From contig OZ345364.1 in assembly GCA_977006965.1 (NCBI GenBank), positions 992,001 through 1,056,000 of the forward strand: a stretch of 64,000 nt of DNA, given 5' to 3'. This DNA comes from Phymatolithon calcareum (taxonomy: Eukaryota; Rhodophyta; Florideophyceae; Hapalidiales). The translations under genes were made by a program, and so were the position numbers. Positions 1 through 10,512 of the stretch are shown here, piece after piece (within the stretch, counting starts at the first letter, position 1; the number at the start of each line of letters is the position of its first letter). Under the pieces are notes generated by a model. The model did not search any database. It was not told the DNA's origin and saw only the letters and a program-made list of their open reading frames with translations.

Positions 1-1340
1 AAAAGTCCAAACGCTAAGCCAAGTTTGTCCCCCGCGGACAACGTGGGATCTGCAAATCGAGCACTATGAACAGATCTTCGCAAATCCTACTTATGATCGC
101 TTTTGCGCGACCGCCAAAAACATAAGCAAAAATATTCATTTCACAAGTCGCACAGACGTGTTCCAATTTCTCAATTATTTCTTGTCCACCGCGGGGCGAA
201 ATTTGTGCCCCGGATCGGAGATCAACAGTAATCCCAATCGGGCACTTGGTATCAGCGCGTTCAACATAGCAGCGAGCCAAATGAAGCTCGCAATATTGCG
301 AGCAATGGAGCCGGCCTTATTGCCGTGTTTCCTAGCCCCGCACAGAATGTTGCCATGACCACGTATCACTCCCCACGAATTGGCGCCTCTTTCCTGTGCA
401 TACGAATTTCCGAAAAGGTTGGATGATCTTGTGTCATTTGGAGCCGTTAGCAGCGAAGAAAACAATGCGTTGACAGAAGGCGGAGTTGGCCTTGTGCAGA
501 TTGCATTCGTGGGCCAAGTAATGCTCGTGCGTGTGTGCATCGTGCGCAAAGTACCACTAGAAGACACATGCAAGTCAATGTCATTTTCAACTTGCATGTG
601 TCAGATTGGTGAAGTGAATCTTGCCATGGAGAGCGCACCAAGCATTCGGCTTTTATCGCCTTTGCTCCTTTCTTGGCGAACGCTTGGTATGTACCCACAT
701 CTACAGGATGCATGACTCGTTTTGGTCTAGATATTAGAGTACGAAAACAGAGAAAAAGTTTCTTCTGCTTGTAAAGCTATATCTCTCTAAAAGAAAAGGC
801 AAGTCAAGCCACATGAGCAAAAAGCTTCTGCTTTATTTAGAAAGTCTTACAGTAAGGCCGCCGCAGAAGGTTATGTGAAAAAAAGAGCGTGCTGGAGGTT
901 CTCCTTTGTCAAAACGGCTACAATATCAGCACCTATCTCTATTATATTTCCTATTCCCATATTTCCCCGAGCCCAGTGCGTAGGGCCGGACCAGGAAGTC
1001 AACAGAGCATCTGCAGACAGTTTTGAAAAGGCAGTTACATCAGTAAGACTAAGCGAAAAGAGATATTCAGCTTGGACCATACTTTTTCAGACATATTATT
1101 TTTCTAAGTTCTGAGCTTACTATCGCAAGACTGTACTACATAACAAAGCATGATTGATGCCTGAGCCTGTTTAGAATGCACGTTCCTTTCTTTCGACAGT
1201 TTTGCTGATTGTCCCAATTATTGTCATATTTTGATTAATCTGTTCATTTGCGAGCAGTTAATTCAGCTTATTTCGTGAGCTGCTGGCTGAGGAACCAAAT
1301 CTCATGGCATCCATAAATGGACCCTCCTTTGCTTTTTTGA
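1..1340. repeat. Duplicated block R1, copy a (cut by window edge)
   Basis: Direct repeat of 15004-16881. The two copies stay alignable through almost the whole length, with scattered substitutions. Copy a lacks about 45 bases found in copy b around 15370-15415 and lacks the 424-base SINE-like insertion of copy b. Similarity fades at about 1340 and 16881. Because the window starts inside the repeat, its true left end is not visible here; in copy b the coding-like sequence extends upstream to 14858. Confidence 0.9.
2..358 (+). CDS. Unrecognised protein fragment, open from window edge
   Basis: A frame without stops runs from the second base to a TGA-type end at 358, about 118 codons, with no start codon because the window cuts it. 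It is the intact counterpart of the broken frame in copy b at 14858-15291, where a TAG and a frameshift interrupt the same peptide. Copy b shows about 50 more N-terminal residues. The visible part is Cys-containing and soluble-looking (TWDLQIEHYEQIF, RTDVFQFLNYFLSTAG) and could be an extracellular or lumenal loop. I do not recognise the family. It may itself be a gene remnant, since no continuation is seen after 358. Confidence 0.4.
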   Translation, partial: KVQTLSQVCPPRTTWDLQIEHYEQIFANPTYDRFCATAKNISKNIHFTSRTDVFQFLNYFLSTAGRNLCPGSEINSNPNRALGISAFNIAASQMKLAILRAMEPALLPCFLAPHRMLP

Positions 1341-2298
1341 TCAACTCTTTACAGCATACATGTATGCTGTGTAATATGCATGAATACAGTACTGTATGCC
1401 AAAGCATTCTCAAGAAGGCCCCTCTGTCAAGTGCTTTGCGCTCTGTAACTGCCACGGTGTACACGAGTACATTAAATTCACTAATTTTGCTGATACATCA
1501 ATTCCCTCATAATTTTGTGTGCAAAAACAACTACTTGTTTTTATTTATTTTTTTGATGCACTGAAATTTTGCTTTCCTCCCCCTCTTTATACTGTCCCCT
1601 GCTAAAACATGCTTTTTTTAAAACATTCTTTTTTTCGCAACATATGATATTTTGTAAAGTCTGTACCTATTCCCCTTCGCACGCACAAACCCCTGTCGCC
1701 CGTCTTCATCTCCATATGGGGATCAACAATTCTGTACTGGTTTCACCTCGCACGTCCATCGAAAACCGATATCCGATCACTCTGACCTGCACACTTTGAG
1801 CGCCATCCACCATGACGAAAGCAATCACTCTCATCTTCTTCGCATATGCCGTTGCGGCCGCCCTCTCTATGGAGCTTTTATTCCGGGTGTCCTTTCACAT
1901 CTTGACACTGGCGCTGCGTCGCTCTATTCCGATCCATTTATTGCGCTCAGTGTCCCCTTTCTAAATACGTCCATCAGGTCATTCGAAGAGCGGTACAAGA
2001 AACTGAGTCTCATTCATGTTGCTCAGTCGCCATAGCCCTGCGCCGGAGCGATATACTGCATATCGTATGGGATCTGGCAACCTGAGAAGCTGTGACCGGG
2101 CCTTTTGTTCGGTAAGCAAAGCATGTGGATTTCGAAAATAGCTCTTCGTCTTGAATGCTACATGCCTTTCGGTTGGTGGTACTTTTAAACCTCTGTCGCC
2201 ACTCGATGTTGCACCACAGCACTTGCATACTCCCAAGCCACAACCATCCCTCGTTCATGGAGCTGTAAAACCCTTCCGTCGGACTGCCGCCATGTCCG
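1341..2298. other. No gene recognised
   Basis: Short frames only, none with a recognisable motif. At about 1404-1427 there is one isolated terminus matching the ends of the fold-back element at 12340-12732 (core TTCTCAAGAAGGCCCCTCTG); no partner end was found nearby. Confidence 0.5.
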
Positions 2299-4524
2299 AT
2301 GGGGCCGCCATCCTTTGCGGAAAATCGAGGAATCGAAACCTTCTCATTCAAGGTCCGCACAGTCACAACATCCGTCGATGCGTGCATCAAGAATGACGTG
2401 GACAAGGTCAAGCTCATTCACAAAATGCACACTTGGTGTCCTTTTACCTAAACGTCCTCGTGGATAACCCTGCGGTCTCTCTTGCTGGGTCAAGGATTGT
2501 ATTCAACGCCGGCGTATTGCGGCACATTTTCCTCCACCTTGCGACATACAAGATGCGAGCTCCCAACCAACACAGTGACCCGCGTATTCTCGATCTGGAC
2601 ATCTACGCCGATGTCAAGAATCATTTAGTGAACTATGTTCACAGACACCACGAGGACGAAGAACACGGGCTCTCGCCCAGACCTTGGAGAAATTCCGGGG
2701 CTGTATCAAGCGACCACTCGCTGCCCTCTCGCGCAACATGTCGGCAGCTAATAAGCGGCATGTAGAAGACCATTTTGATCAATCCGCAGGACGGCATATT
2801 CAATGCTTCATCTAACAGCGGTTCTGGAATGATCTCGGTCTAGAAAACTTCCACAAGCTGACTAAGTACGCCGCACAAGCTCTGTTTAACGCCGCCATGG
2901 CCAGCACAGCCGTCCGAGCGACAGAAATCATCGACCAATTTTGCCACCGGAACACAATCGCGAGCTGGAGAGAAATTCTTCTCGACATGATGCCGATTTT
3001 CCGTGCTGTTCTTGATGACGTCAGGGAATTCGCATCACCGACTTCAAAGCTTCGCGTGTGGTGGCATTTCAGGCGCGAATTAAGTCCTTTGTACGAAGAA
3101 TCTTCGAGTGTGCGCTCCGAAGTGGACAGTTCCCAGCCACATGTTGAATTTGTTCGTGTCAACGGAAAGTACAACAGGGAAAGCATCGCTGCGCAGCGTA
3201 ATAAGCTCAAGCAAGTGCCCGTTCCGTTGTGCTTCGACACTGGAGAGCCGATTACCGATCGAGATGTCCAAGATCTGCAAGCCGCTGTCACAAATGCTAG
3301 AAAAAAACTGTTCAACGAGAATAAAGTCCCAGGTATTGACTCGCTTCCCAAGCCTTTCACTCTACTCCCCTTGTATTCATTGCAGTACGCAATTGTGCAC
3401 TACGGCAACGAATCCGTACGTCAGCTCGCTCCCTGCGTTATTTCGCAAGAAGATTTGAAAGCAGTAGGGAGTCGGACGTGGTGGACTCCATTTTTTGACT
3501 TCCACTCGAAGTGCAAGATCGATCGTCGCGGGTAGCCTGTTGAGAAAATGAATCTAAAGAAGCGCAAGCTTATGCACCGGAAGGCTTTCAACAAGCTCCC
3601 TGTGGCGTCCAACGCCACTAATCATACTCCTATACAAATAGCTCTCTTCATATTGTCATTACAGCTTGAATTTACAGCAAGCAATTACAGATAGCATCAC
3701 AGTCATTACAGTACCATAGGTTTCGATGCGTACTTACACCATGAAGGATCACCAAGGGCAAACCCTAGAACCGCTGCTTACAGATTACATGTGCTTACAC
3801 TGTAAGCAAATCGGCGCGCCTGCGGCGGGCTCGAAAGCCGCTTCGCGGCTTTCAGATTCTTCCACTGATCCAATTCTCATACTGCCAAAGTCATCTTTTG
3901 ATCCATTGTTTTTTCTATAAAGGTCGGCGCTTCGCGCCGCCCTTGGCTTTCCGCCAGGGAGCAACCCGACCAAAAACAGTGTGCCAACTTGTGCGATTCA
4001 CAACCCCACACTCCCGCGACATCGAAGGAGGAGGAAGAAGAAGAAAGGGAAGCTTTTTCGCCAGAAGCGATGTTTAAGGCAAGGAATTCCACTGTGCGTC
4101 CAACACTACTGGGTTCCCAACGACGCACGGTACGCCGAGCAGAAACACAACGAACACGGCCCCATTCCTTGGCTTGTGTGCAGCACATCCTCTGATGGTT
4201 TGCAAATCAATGTCTTCCTGGCTACGATAACCAAGAAGGATCATCCGGAAGTCGCTCGACCAAGTGTTGAGTATATCCGACAACCTCCCAAGGAGCCTCT
4301 TCCGTTCGGTGTGCGTGAACTGCATCAAACAGGGTACCACTCCATACGGTGCCGTTTCGACATATCGAAGAACGCGAAGGGTCTGTTTAAGAACGCGCTT
4401 ACCATTCGGCCGGAATTTCAAGGGACCTACCAGGTTATTGGCCTCAATCCGGGACAAGTCAAGAGAGGGACCACAATGAGAGCTGAAGTGGACCTATCAC
4501 CTCATAATACACATGAACAGGCCT

Positions 4525-5359
4525 TGGGAGCAATATATTGTAGTTTTATTGGAATATCTGATGAGCAATACCTATTGCCAATAGCTCCCTTCCGCCAATA
4601 CCTACGGCAATATGTTTGAATCTACTAATACCCCTATTGCTATTGGATTCATTTGAAGCGACAGCGAAAATGCCGAGGTAATCATGTATCACAGCACCAT
4701 GAGTGTTTTTGAGGTCATTCGTCAAGCCAATTGTGACCACTTCCACCAACTGAAAAACCGTATCCCGAAACGCTTTGATAGAAATCTTCTCATCTACCTT
4801 ACTGAAGTCACGAAAGCGCGGGTTCTCAACGTAAGATATTGGTAGAGAAAGAGAGATGATGTCATCAATGTACTGGTACATGGCCTTTTTGCGAGCAGTA
4901 GTAGATAGTGTTGACTCGAAGTACGACAAAATGTGTCGAATACTATCCCGGTTCGTTTCGTCTTTCATGCACGTGCGATACATCTCGAACAATTTGTTCT
5001 CATCTCCATCTGCAACGCACAATAACAGTTGCGAGTACGTTTCGTCATGAGAGCCTTGGCAATGTACACTAGTTTCGGTTGCCTGCCATCTTCGCAAATG
5101 AATGACTCAACACGAGAGGTCACGGTAGAGCAAACAAAATGTTGACTCTCTGACTTGAGCAGAACGATAGCGTAGAAACATGACACTATCCTCCACGTTA
5201 ATAGCCTGTCTGGGACGAAGTTTTACGTATCACGCTGAGCAATCAATAGATCTACAACTCTTCCGCTTACCAATACGTATTCCAATAGAAACAGATCAAG
5301 GAATAATATTGAAATACCAGTATATTGCAGTATATTGCTATTGCAGTATATTGCTCCCA
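4525..5359. mobile_element. DNA transposon with terminal inverted repeats, inserted in Fanzor gene
   Basis: The ends are inverted repeats: TGGGAGCAATATATTGTA at the left and its near complement at the right (16 of 18 positions agree). They are flanked by a 6-base direct repeat AGGCCT at 4519-4524 and 5360-5365. The element sits between the RuvC-I region and the later RuvC parts of the Fanzor relic, which supports exact boundaries. AGGCCT is palindromic, so the target-site length is slightly uncertain. The superfamily is not recognised. It carries a broken minus-strand frame. Confidence 0.7.
4546..5186 (-). pseudogene. Unrecognised protein of the inserted transposon
   Basis: Two overlapping minus-strand frames (4965-5186 and 4546-5097) read as one protein-like sequence joined by a frameshift near 5040-5060. 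The second is 183 codons, rich in charged helices (NKLFEMYRTCMKDETN, KAMYQYIDDIISLSLP). It lies wholly inside the TIR element, so it is most likely what is left of a transposase or accessory gene. No DDE or other catalytic motif was identified. Confidence 0.4.
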
Positions 5360-6119
5360 AGGCCTGCACAAGAAGTCAAAGATGCGATGAAGGCGAGGGA
5401 CATCGAGCAATCAACTAAATATGTTTCCTACAAGACCTACAGGTTCGAGTCGCTGGCGCGGGTCGCGGAGAAGAACGAGGCTGCTCGTCGCACCCAAAAT
5501 GCGCCCTACCGATCAGCGCTCAACGACTTTTCTCAAGTGTCACTAAAGCGTGCTGGTGCAAGTGTTGCGTACGCCAACGTTGTCTACAGTACATTGACGG
5601 TCATGTGCCGCGAATTGTTTTCCAACAACAGACGTCACGAGCGATTTGCTCGATTCTGCGCCAAATCACGAAACATCCAAGAAATGGCAAAGACTCTTGC
5701 CCTTTGGAGCTGAAAATGAAGAGTTGCGAACTTCGACGAGCCGCGGTGCGGCAAAGCGGAAACTAAAACAAGAACTGTACCGGAGGAAGCGCGTGTTGTT
5801 TTTCGGCAATGCGGAGTTTGGTCATGGGTCGCGCGGTCCTTGTCCGCGCAAGAAGCTTCTTCGTGCGCTCTCGCTTCTCTGTCCAGTCATCCTCGTCGAC
5901 GAATTCAGAACATCTATACGCTGCAAAGAGTGTGGACACACTTTGCAAGGCAATCACTGCTCCCGTGTGTTTCGTTGTACAAACAACCCGACAGGCGAGA
6001 GCAATGGCTGTTCTATCGAATCTATTGACCGAGACACGAATGGAGCGACAAATATTGCCACTGTGGGTCTCCATCAGCTTCTGGGATTGCCCCGACCGCC
6101 CCATCTCAGCAGACCGTAA

Positions 6120-7221
6120 CGCAATTCAAAAGCATAGATTGCTTGTCTCTCCATTTTTAGATTCTTTGAACTTACATACATTTCTCTTTATACTCCTATC
6201 GAGGGCCGCACACGCGCGGAAATAAAGAGCAGCATGTCGATCAGCGATGAAGCTGCTGTAACAATAACTTTCCAAGGAGTCGCCCTATCTTGCAGACTGT
6301 TTGGAGATAACCAGATGACAAGTTAGCAAGTTGTGAACAGGTCGAATTAATGCCAGGCAAGAAACTCGTACACTCCGTTTGATGGAAGCCGTTCGTGACT
6401 GAAATATAGCCCTATGAGGGCCGTCACTGAAGGAAATCGATTGGCATCGAAGGGCATCGAAGCCTTGTGCCATATTATGCACGGTAAATGCGAGCACAAA
6501 CGCTGTGTTGTTGTCGGCACAAGGTACCTTGGTGGTGTCATATGCAGTATGAAGTTCTCGGTGACTCGTTGGCAAGGTCGGCTCGAAATCCGACGAAGCA
6601 TATCTGCTGCATCGCCAGCGAAACGAAGCTGCGCATCTGATATGGTGCCAAAAACAATGTCATGCTCTATGAATTGTGATTGTGCGCTCGCGTCGAACGA
6701 AGGTCGCCTTATCGCTGTGATTGGATGACGGAATTTGCGTGCGAACCGCAAAGAGAAAGTCAATTCTTTCGTCAAACCTGCGCTTCTACATGCTATCGTT
6801 TGTGCAGCATGTGAGAACTGTGCGACGGGCGGAGTGCTCGGCAAAAGATTGTCTTAGAGACGGCGAAACCCTGCACGCCAGCATGGATGCGCGACAGACA
6901 CGTAACCGAAGGATGGCACCACATGCTTCCCTCCAACGCCAAACATCTTGCGAGTTGCGGTGGAACGACGAGCGGGTGCCTTTTTTGAAAGCATCATCAC
7001 CGGTGACTCGGAAATCGTCATCGGTAAGGGCATGTTCGTCGCGGCATGAAAGGCAGCACCTGTGTGCGACGAGTGTCCTTCGAAAATGAATTTCATTTGT
7101 GGGTAAACGAATGAGACGATACAGCGATCGCGGTCAGCGACAGTACACCTGCAATGGGAAACCACATTTTTAAGGTCTGTTCTATCCACATTTGGGACTT
7201 CGTTGTGTTTGTTCGAAGTGC
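6120..7221. other. No gene recognised
   Basis: Minus-strand frames exist (165 codons at 6347-6844, 111 codons at 6854-7189), but they overlap similar frames on both strands and show no motif. Coding is not supported. Confidence 0.4.
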
Positions 7222-7314
7222 AGTGTTAGTGCTCGGATTGTCACCAAGGCCTTGGCAATGAGAGCGAGTCCGGACGTTTGACAGTCCGCTATGATGCAGG
7301 GTCATTTCTTGCAT
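7093..7314 (-). CDS. Small protein with one hydrophobic segment, edge of R2a
   Basis: A 73-codon ATG frame. The first roughly 30 residues (MQEMTLHHSGLSNVRTRSHC...) lie inside repeat R2 and are shared with 28034-28360. The rest is unique and holds one hydrophobic segment (MWFPIAGVLSLTAIAV). The junction falls at the R2 boundary, so one of the two proteins is a chimera made by the duplication. Function unknown; it may not be expressed. Confidence 0.3.
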   Translation of the reverse strand: MQEMTLHHSGLSNVRTRSHCQGLGDNPSTNTALRTNTTKSQMWIEQTLKMWFPIAGVLSLTAIAVSSHSFTHK

Positions 7315-7493
7315 TGCATTTTAACTTGTGAAGCGATTGCAATCGTTCTCTTAGGGTCAGTTTCAACACGATTATCGCTGGAACGTGATATTTAGAATTC
7401 TGTGTTACCCGTGTAGCGCACTTTTCGGTTGTAGAAAGCAAAATTGCATTAAGTTCTTCCGCTTTTACAGATGATTTACACGATCGATGCATA

Positions 7494-7522
7494 CCGTATG
7501 TGCTGCTAAGTAGCACATACGG
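7494..7522. other. Hairpin, 11-bp perfect arms
   Basis: Arms CCGTATGTGCT and AGCACATACGG are separated by 7 bases. Copy b (near 28540-28568) keeps the structure, with one arm base changed. Confidence 0.7.
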
Positions 7523-7744
7523 AAAGTCTTTACGAACCATCTCGCTTTTCTAGAACACATCTCGAATATTGATTGACATTGGTCCTCTGCCAATGTGATC
7601 GTCTATGACAGCGCTCTTCTTTCTTAAAACTTTGGCATTTTTCTAGCAATGAGGATCCGCATTTCCCCCACCAGGGCGGAGCATATTCCGCTGTAGTAGA
7701 ACGAACCACGAGAAGGAGCACTTGAACATATACTCTCGTCATAT

Positions 7745-8116
7745 TCAGTCTAGTGAAGGGAAGCACGAATCACATATTCCGGTTATCAGAAGCTCGCGCT
7801 CGGCGGGGGTGAGATCACTTAATATTTCTTGAATGTTGACATCGGAAGTTTCCCATATTTTAAAACGAACGCGGTCCACCATTACGGAGTTTGTTTTCCT
7901 ACAAGAGGGGCATTTGGTCGTGATGCACATCTGAGCACTTTTGCTACCAGTAGAGGGGTTTGCCGCGGCTGTAGGACTCTGAGCACTGGTAGTCGAATCT
8001 TTTGGCTTTTAATTTCTGGGGCCTTGACCTTTCGCATGACTACTCTTCGAAGGTGCAGCGGTCGCATGTTCTTTTCCGGATGCAGTACTCTTCATTTCTG
8101 AGGGCTTGGCTGACAT
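7745..8116 (-). pseudogene. Zinc-ribbon-like small protein, copy with nonsense codon
   Basis: Same gene as 28802-29173 (123 residues there). In this copy codon 36 is TAA (8009-8011) where the other has a Tyr codon, so only a downstream Met (7930) could start a 61-residue product. The C-terminal half with KCPSCRK and the ICDSCF pair of cysteines is preserved. The low number of other changes suggests recent inactivation. Confidence 0.7.
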
Positions 8117-8321
8117 GGCGATGCAATAGCTCCTGCTGTCGAGACCGAAAACAAGCGTATCTTCCTGAGAAGTATTACTGAGCAGAAGTTCTACTCTTGG
8201 TCGAAAAGCTAGTCGATAAGAAACTCATTCATCACCCGGTTTTTAAGGCGTGCGGGACTGCCTATGTCCTGAAGAGCCCCAGAATGATTTTGGGGCATAA
8301 TTTTGCTACTTTTTGCCCCGG

Positions 8322-8530
8322 CGGGAGATATATCCCATGTCTCCCCCCATGGTAAAAAGTGGCCAAATTATTTCCCAGAACATCAACCCCGCGGGGTGAC
8401 CTATCTCAAGTCTCCCTCCAATAACTCCCAGCCGGATGACATATCCCATATCTCCTGCCCAGGAAAAAAGTGGCCAAATTATTCCCCAAAATATCATTCC
8501 GGCGGGGTGACAAATCGCATGTTACCCCGT
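8322..8530. repeat. Imperfect tandem repeat, two units of about 115 bp
   Basis: Two diverged units start near 8322 and 8436. Each contains GATATATCCCAT-like, AAAAAGTGGCCAAATTATT and GGCGGGGTGAC segments. A 133-codon plus-strand frame (8303-8704) crosses them, but the repeat pattern is a property of the DNA and I do not regard the frame as a gene. Copy b is at about 29379-29590. Confidence 0.6.
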
Positions 8531-8712
8531 GCGCCGAAACGAAACGGGGAAGTCTACACCCTGGGTGAACCTCAAAACAAGGCTGATAAGCCAGTTACAC
8601 GCTGCCGCGTGACAGTAACTGCCCTTCCCTGCCAGACGCAAGATCCTCTCTCGTGTCTGAATTTCAGCGAATGGATTCTCCCAATAGCATCTCAGAAGCC
8701 TTGACACAGCAT

Positions 8713-8742
8713 CATGCATCATGATGATCATCATGATGCATG
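8713..8742. other. 30-bp perfect palindrome
   Basis: Arm CATGCATCATGATGA followed directly by its complement. In copy b the centre is enlarged by a trinucleotide and the symmetry is lost. Confidence 0.8.
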
Positions 8743-8835
8743 TACAGCATAGTTGCCTACATTAGTTACTATAAATAGCAAGTGTCCCGTACCGAATTGC
8801 GGGAAGGGCCAACCATTGTGGCAATAACCCAAGAA

Positions 8836-9138
8836 CTACCTAATAGAGCTTAATCCATTCCAATAATTGAACACCACCCAGAAGAGCGGTCGGTAAACGA
8901 CTAAAACCGCCTTCTTCATTGCGGCTCCCGCTAGGATCTCGCATATCCCGGAACGGATTGGCTCTGATAACGAGTAACGAGGGACACCGCAAGGGATTAT
9001 TCTTCGTCTCGAGAGGCCTCCTGGGTGAGCGCGGGATTCCGTATCATCACGCCATCGCCCCACGATGATCAGTCCGGTGAGTGTGAGGGCCGTAACCGGC
9101 CTGTCGGAAAGATTATTATCTTCGTAGATCCAGAGCAC
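8836..9138 (-). CDS. Unrecognised 100-residue frame in R2a
   Basis: Minus-strand frame present and uninterrupted in both R2 copies (other copy 29896-30198), differing at only a few residues. It has weakly hydrophobic stretches (TALTLTGLIIVG, AAMKKAVLVVYRPLFWV). The surrounding DNA is equally conserved, so conservation does not prove coding. No family recognised. Confidence 0.25.
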   Translation of the reverse strand: MLWIYEDNNLSDRPVTALTLTGLIIVGRWRDDTESRAHPGGLSRRRIIPCGVPRYSLSEPIRSGICEILAGAAMKKAVLVVYRPLFWVVFNYWNGLSSIR

Positions 9139-9383
9139 GTTTATAATTTTCGCTATCGCTCTTTACAAGTTTTATCATGCGTCAGCACATGCTGTGGTAA
9201 AATTTGAATGAAAATCTACTTTTCTTCTTCTATAAAAAGAAGACGGCGTCTGGACTAAGCGAGCACTTGACGAGCTCCTGGTCATGTTCCAGGCTATAGA
9301 CAACCTTCAGCCCCACAAAGCAGAGTAAGCATTCGCTACAAATCTGACCCCCAGCATGACTCGGGAACGTGGTGTATTTATCC

Positions 9384-9710
9384 CAAAGCATTGGAATTAT
9401 TTATTTATTTTTATTCTTTTCTCGAAAAGTGTCGAGAATAAATAATTTATTGTTGAACGCAGAAGCAATAAATTATTGTATTCAAGTTCAGCGAGGTATA
9501 AATAACTGGTTATTCCTCGAATTATTGGATCCTTCTTGCTACTTTCTGTCGCGATAGAATAACCGGATCGAAAAAATGAGGAGTCCGATACAATAATTGT
9601 CGCAACCACGACGATCTCAATAAATACATTAAATATGCGAGACTCAGGAATAAATTATTGGAACAATAATTTAAATAATTACAATAGCAATTATTTTTTC
9701 CAATGCTTTG
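9384..9710. mobile_element. hAT-like MITE, 327 bp, copy 1
   Basis: Terminal inverted repeats CAAAGCATTGGAA/TTCCAATGCTTTG, flanked by the 8-base direct repeat ATTTATCC (9376-9383, 9711-9718). The R2b copy at about 30440 shows the uninterrupted site with a single ATTTATCC, so the boundaries are exact. An 8-base duplication and a TIR starting CAAAG match the hAT superfamily. The interior is AT-rich and has no transposase, so it is non-autonomous. A near-identical copy lies at 56399-56725 in reverse orientation. Confidence 0.92.
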
Positions 9711-10370
9711 ATTTATCCCCCTCGAAGCCCCTCAGGGGACCGGAGGTGGGTTTTGTGGACCCCCGAACTGTGTAACATCCACTGGGAAACCGCTCCTAGT
9801 ACAGAATCAAGCCAAATTTTCTTGGCACTCGAAAAGTTGCCCCAAGCGTCAGAAGATGAGCTGGTAACTTTTTTAACTAAGAATCCATGTAACAGCCGGG
9901 ACACAGGAATACGGGGTGGTGAAAAATATCAAATGCGCTACGATCCCGGTAGCGCCGAGGCCTAGTGCATGGGATAGCGGATATAGTACTCACTCTAACA
10001 GTACAGACTCTAGCAGTATAGCTGGAGTTCGAATTGCGTGCCTTTTTGGCCAGCTTGGGTGCAATATTTAGCTTTTCGCTTCCTTCACGTCGGATCATGG
10101 CCACAAGAATTGCTTTTCACTCCCCTAAACGATGGTTATCATAATATAATATCCAAAATATTATTTTGCACCTAAATCGCCCTTCTCTTGCGCAGTGAGA
10201 AAGCGTTCTCCTCTAAGATGAAGTTGGCAATCGATAGATCGGAAAGTTCCGAAGCCATTGGCACTATTTTCTTTTTTATGGAGTAAATAGCGGATTTGAT
10301 AATTTTTCGAGCCCCGATTATGAAGGCCATTTTGTCTCGGCTGTTACATGGATTTTTAGTTTTTAAAAAA

Positions 10371-10425
10371 GAAGAAGAAATTAGATTTTTATTTTATTTT
10401 TAAATAAAAATCTAATTTCTTCTTC
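10371..10425. other. Hairpin, 24-bp perfect arms, in 3' region of TM gene
   Basis: GAAGAAGAAATTAGATTTTT-type arm, 7-base AT loop, then the exact complement, followed by more TTC triplets. It lies about 90-140 bases downstream of the minus-strand frame at 10513. The same hairpin is present at 31109-31163 behind the paralogue. It could act in mRNA 3' end formation or stability; that is inference. Confidence 0.75.
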
Positions 10426-10512
10426 TTCTTCTTCAAGGAAAATGTCGGAGGTTTCTTGTTCCGCTCAGTCGTGGGCCATTGTACAGCTTGTCAGAAATAT
10501 TGAACTGTTTTA

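Larger units (their letters stand above)
2299..6119 (+). pseudogene. Fanzor (eukaryotic TnpB-like nuclease), broken
   Basis: Fanzors are RNA-guided DNA nucleases of eukaryotes, related to bacterial TnpB, with a split RuvC domain. Pieces here appear in the right order. The N-terminal part (2299-2765) has a pattern like VRTVTTSVDACIKNDV. A middle part (2780-3535) contains PFTLLPLYSL and WWTPFFDF. Then come STSSDGLQINV, a RuvC-I-like strand VIGLNPGQ near 4433, a helical stretch (5370-5700), and the diagnostic C-terminus: FFGNAEFG, VDEFRTSIRCKECG (zinc ribbon start and the glutamate typical of Fanzors) and IDRDTNGATNIA (RuvC-III). The frame is interrupted by several shifts and stops, probably an insertion around 3600-4010, and a DNA transposon at 4525-5359. 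The RuvC-I aspartate reads as Asn. The gene is dead as it stands. The start at 2299 is the first ATG in frame with the N-terminal motif. Family assignment is confident for the C-terminus, weaker for the N-terminus. Confidence 0.8.

Noticed and set aside
6347-6844. 165-codon minus-strand frame
   Set aside because: No motif, no match to the TM gene, and equally long overlapping frames on other strands.
8303-8704. 133-codon plus-strand frame (and copy 29360-29761) as a gene
   Set aside because: It spans an imperfect DNA tandem repeat and has no motif; openness in both copies follows from their high similarity.
9397-9609. 70-codon frame inside the MITE (also 56500-56712)
   Set aside because: AT-rich non-autonomous element; the identical frame only reflects identical DNA.
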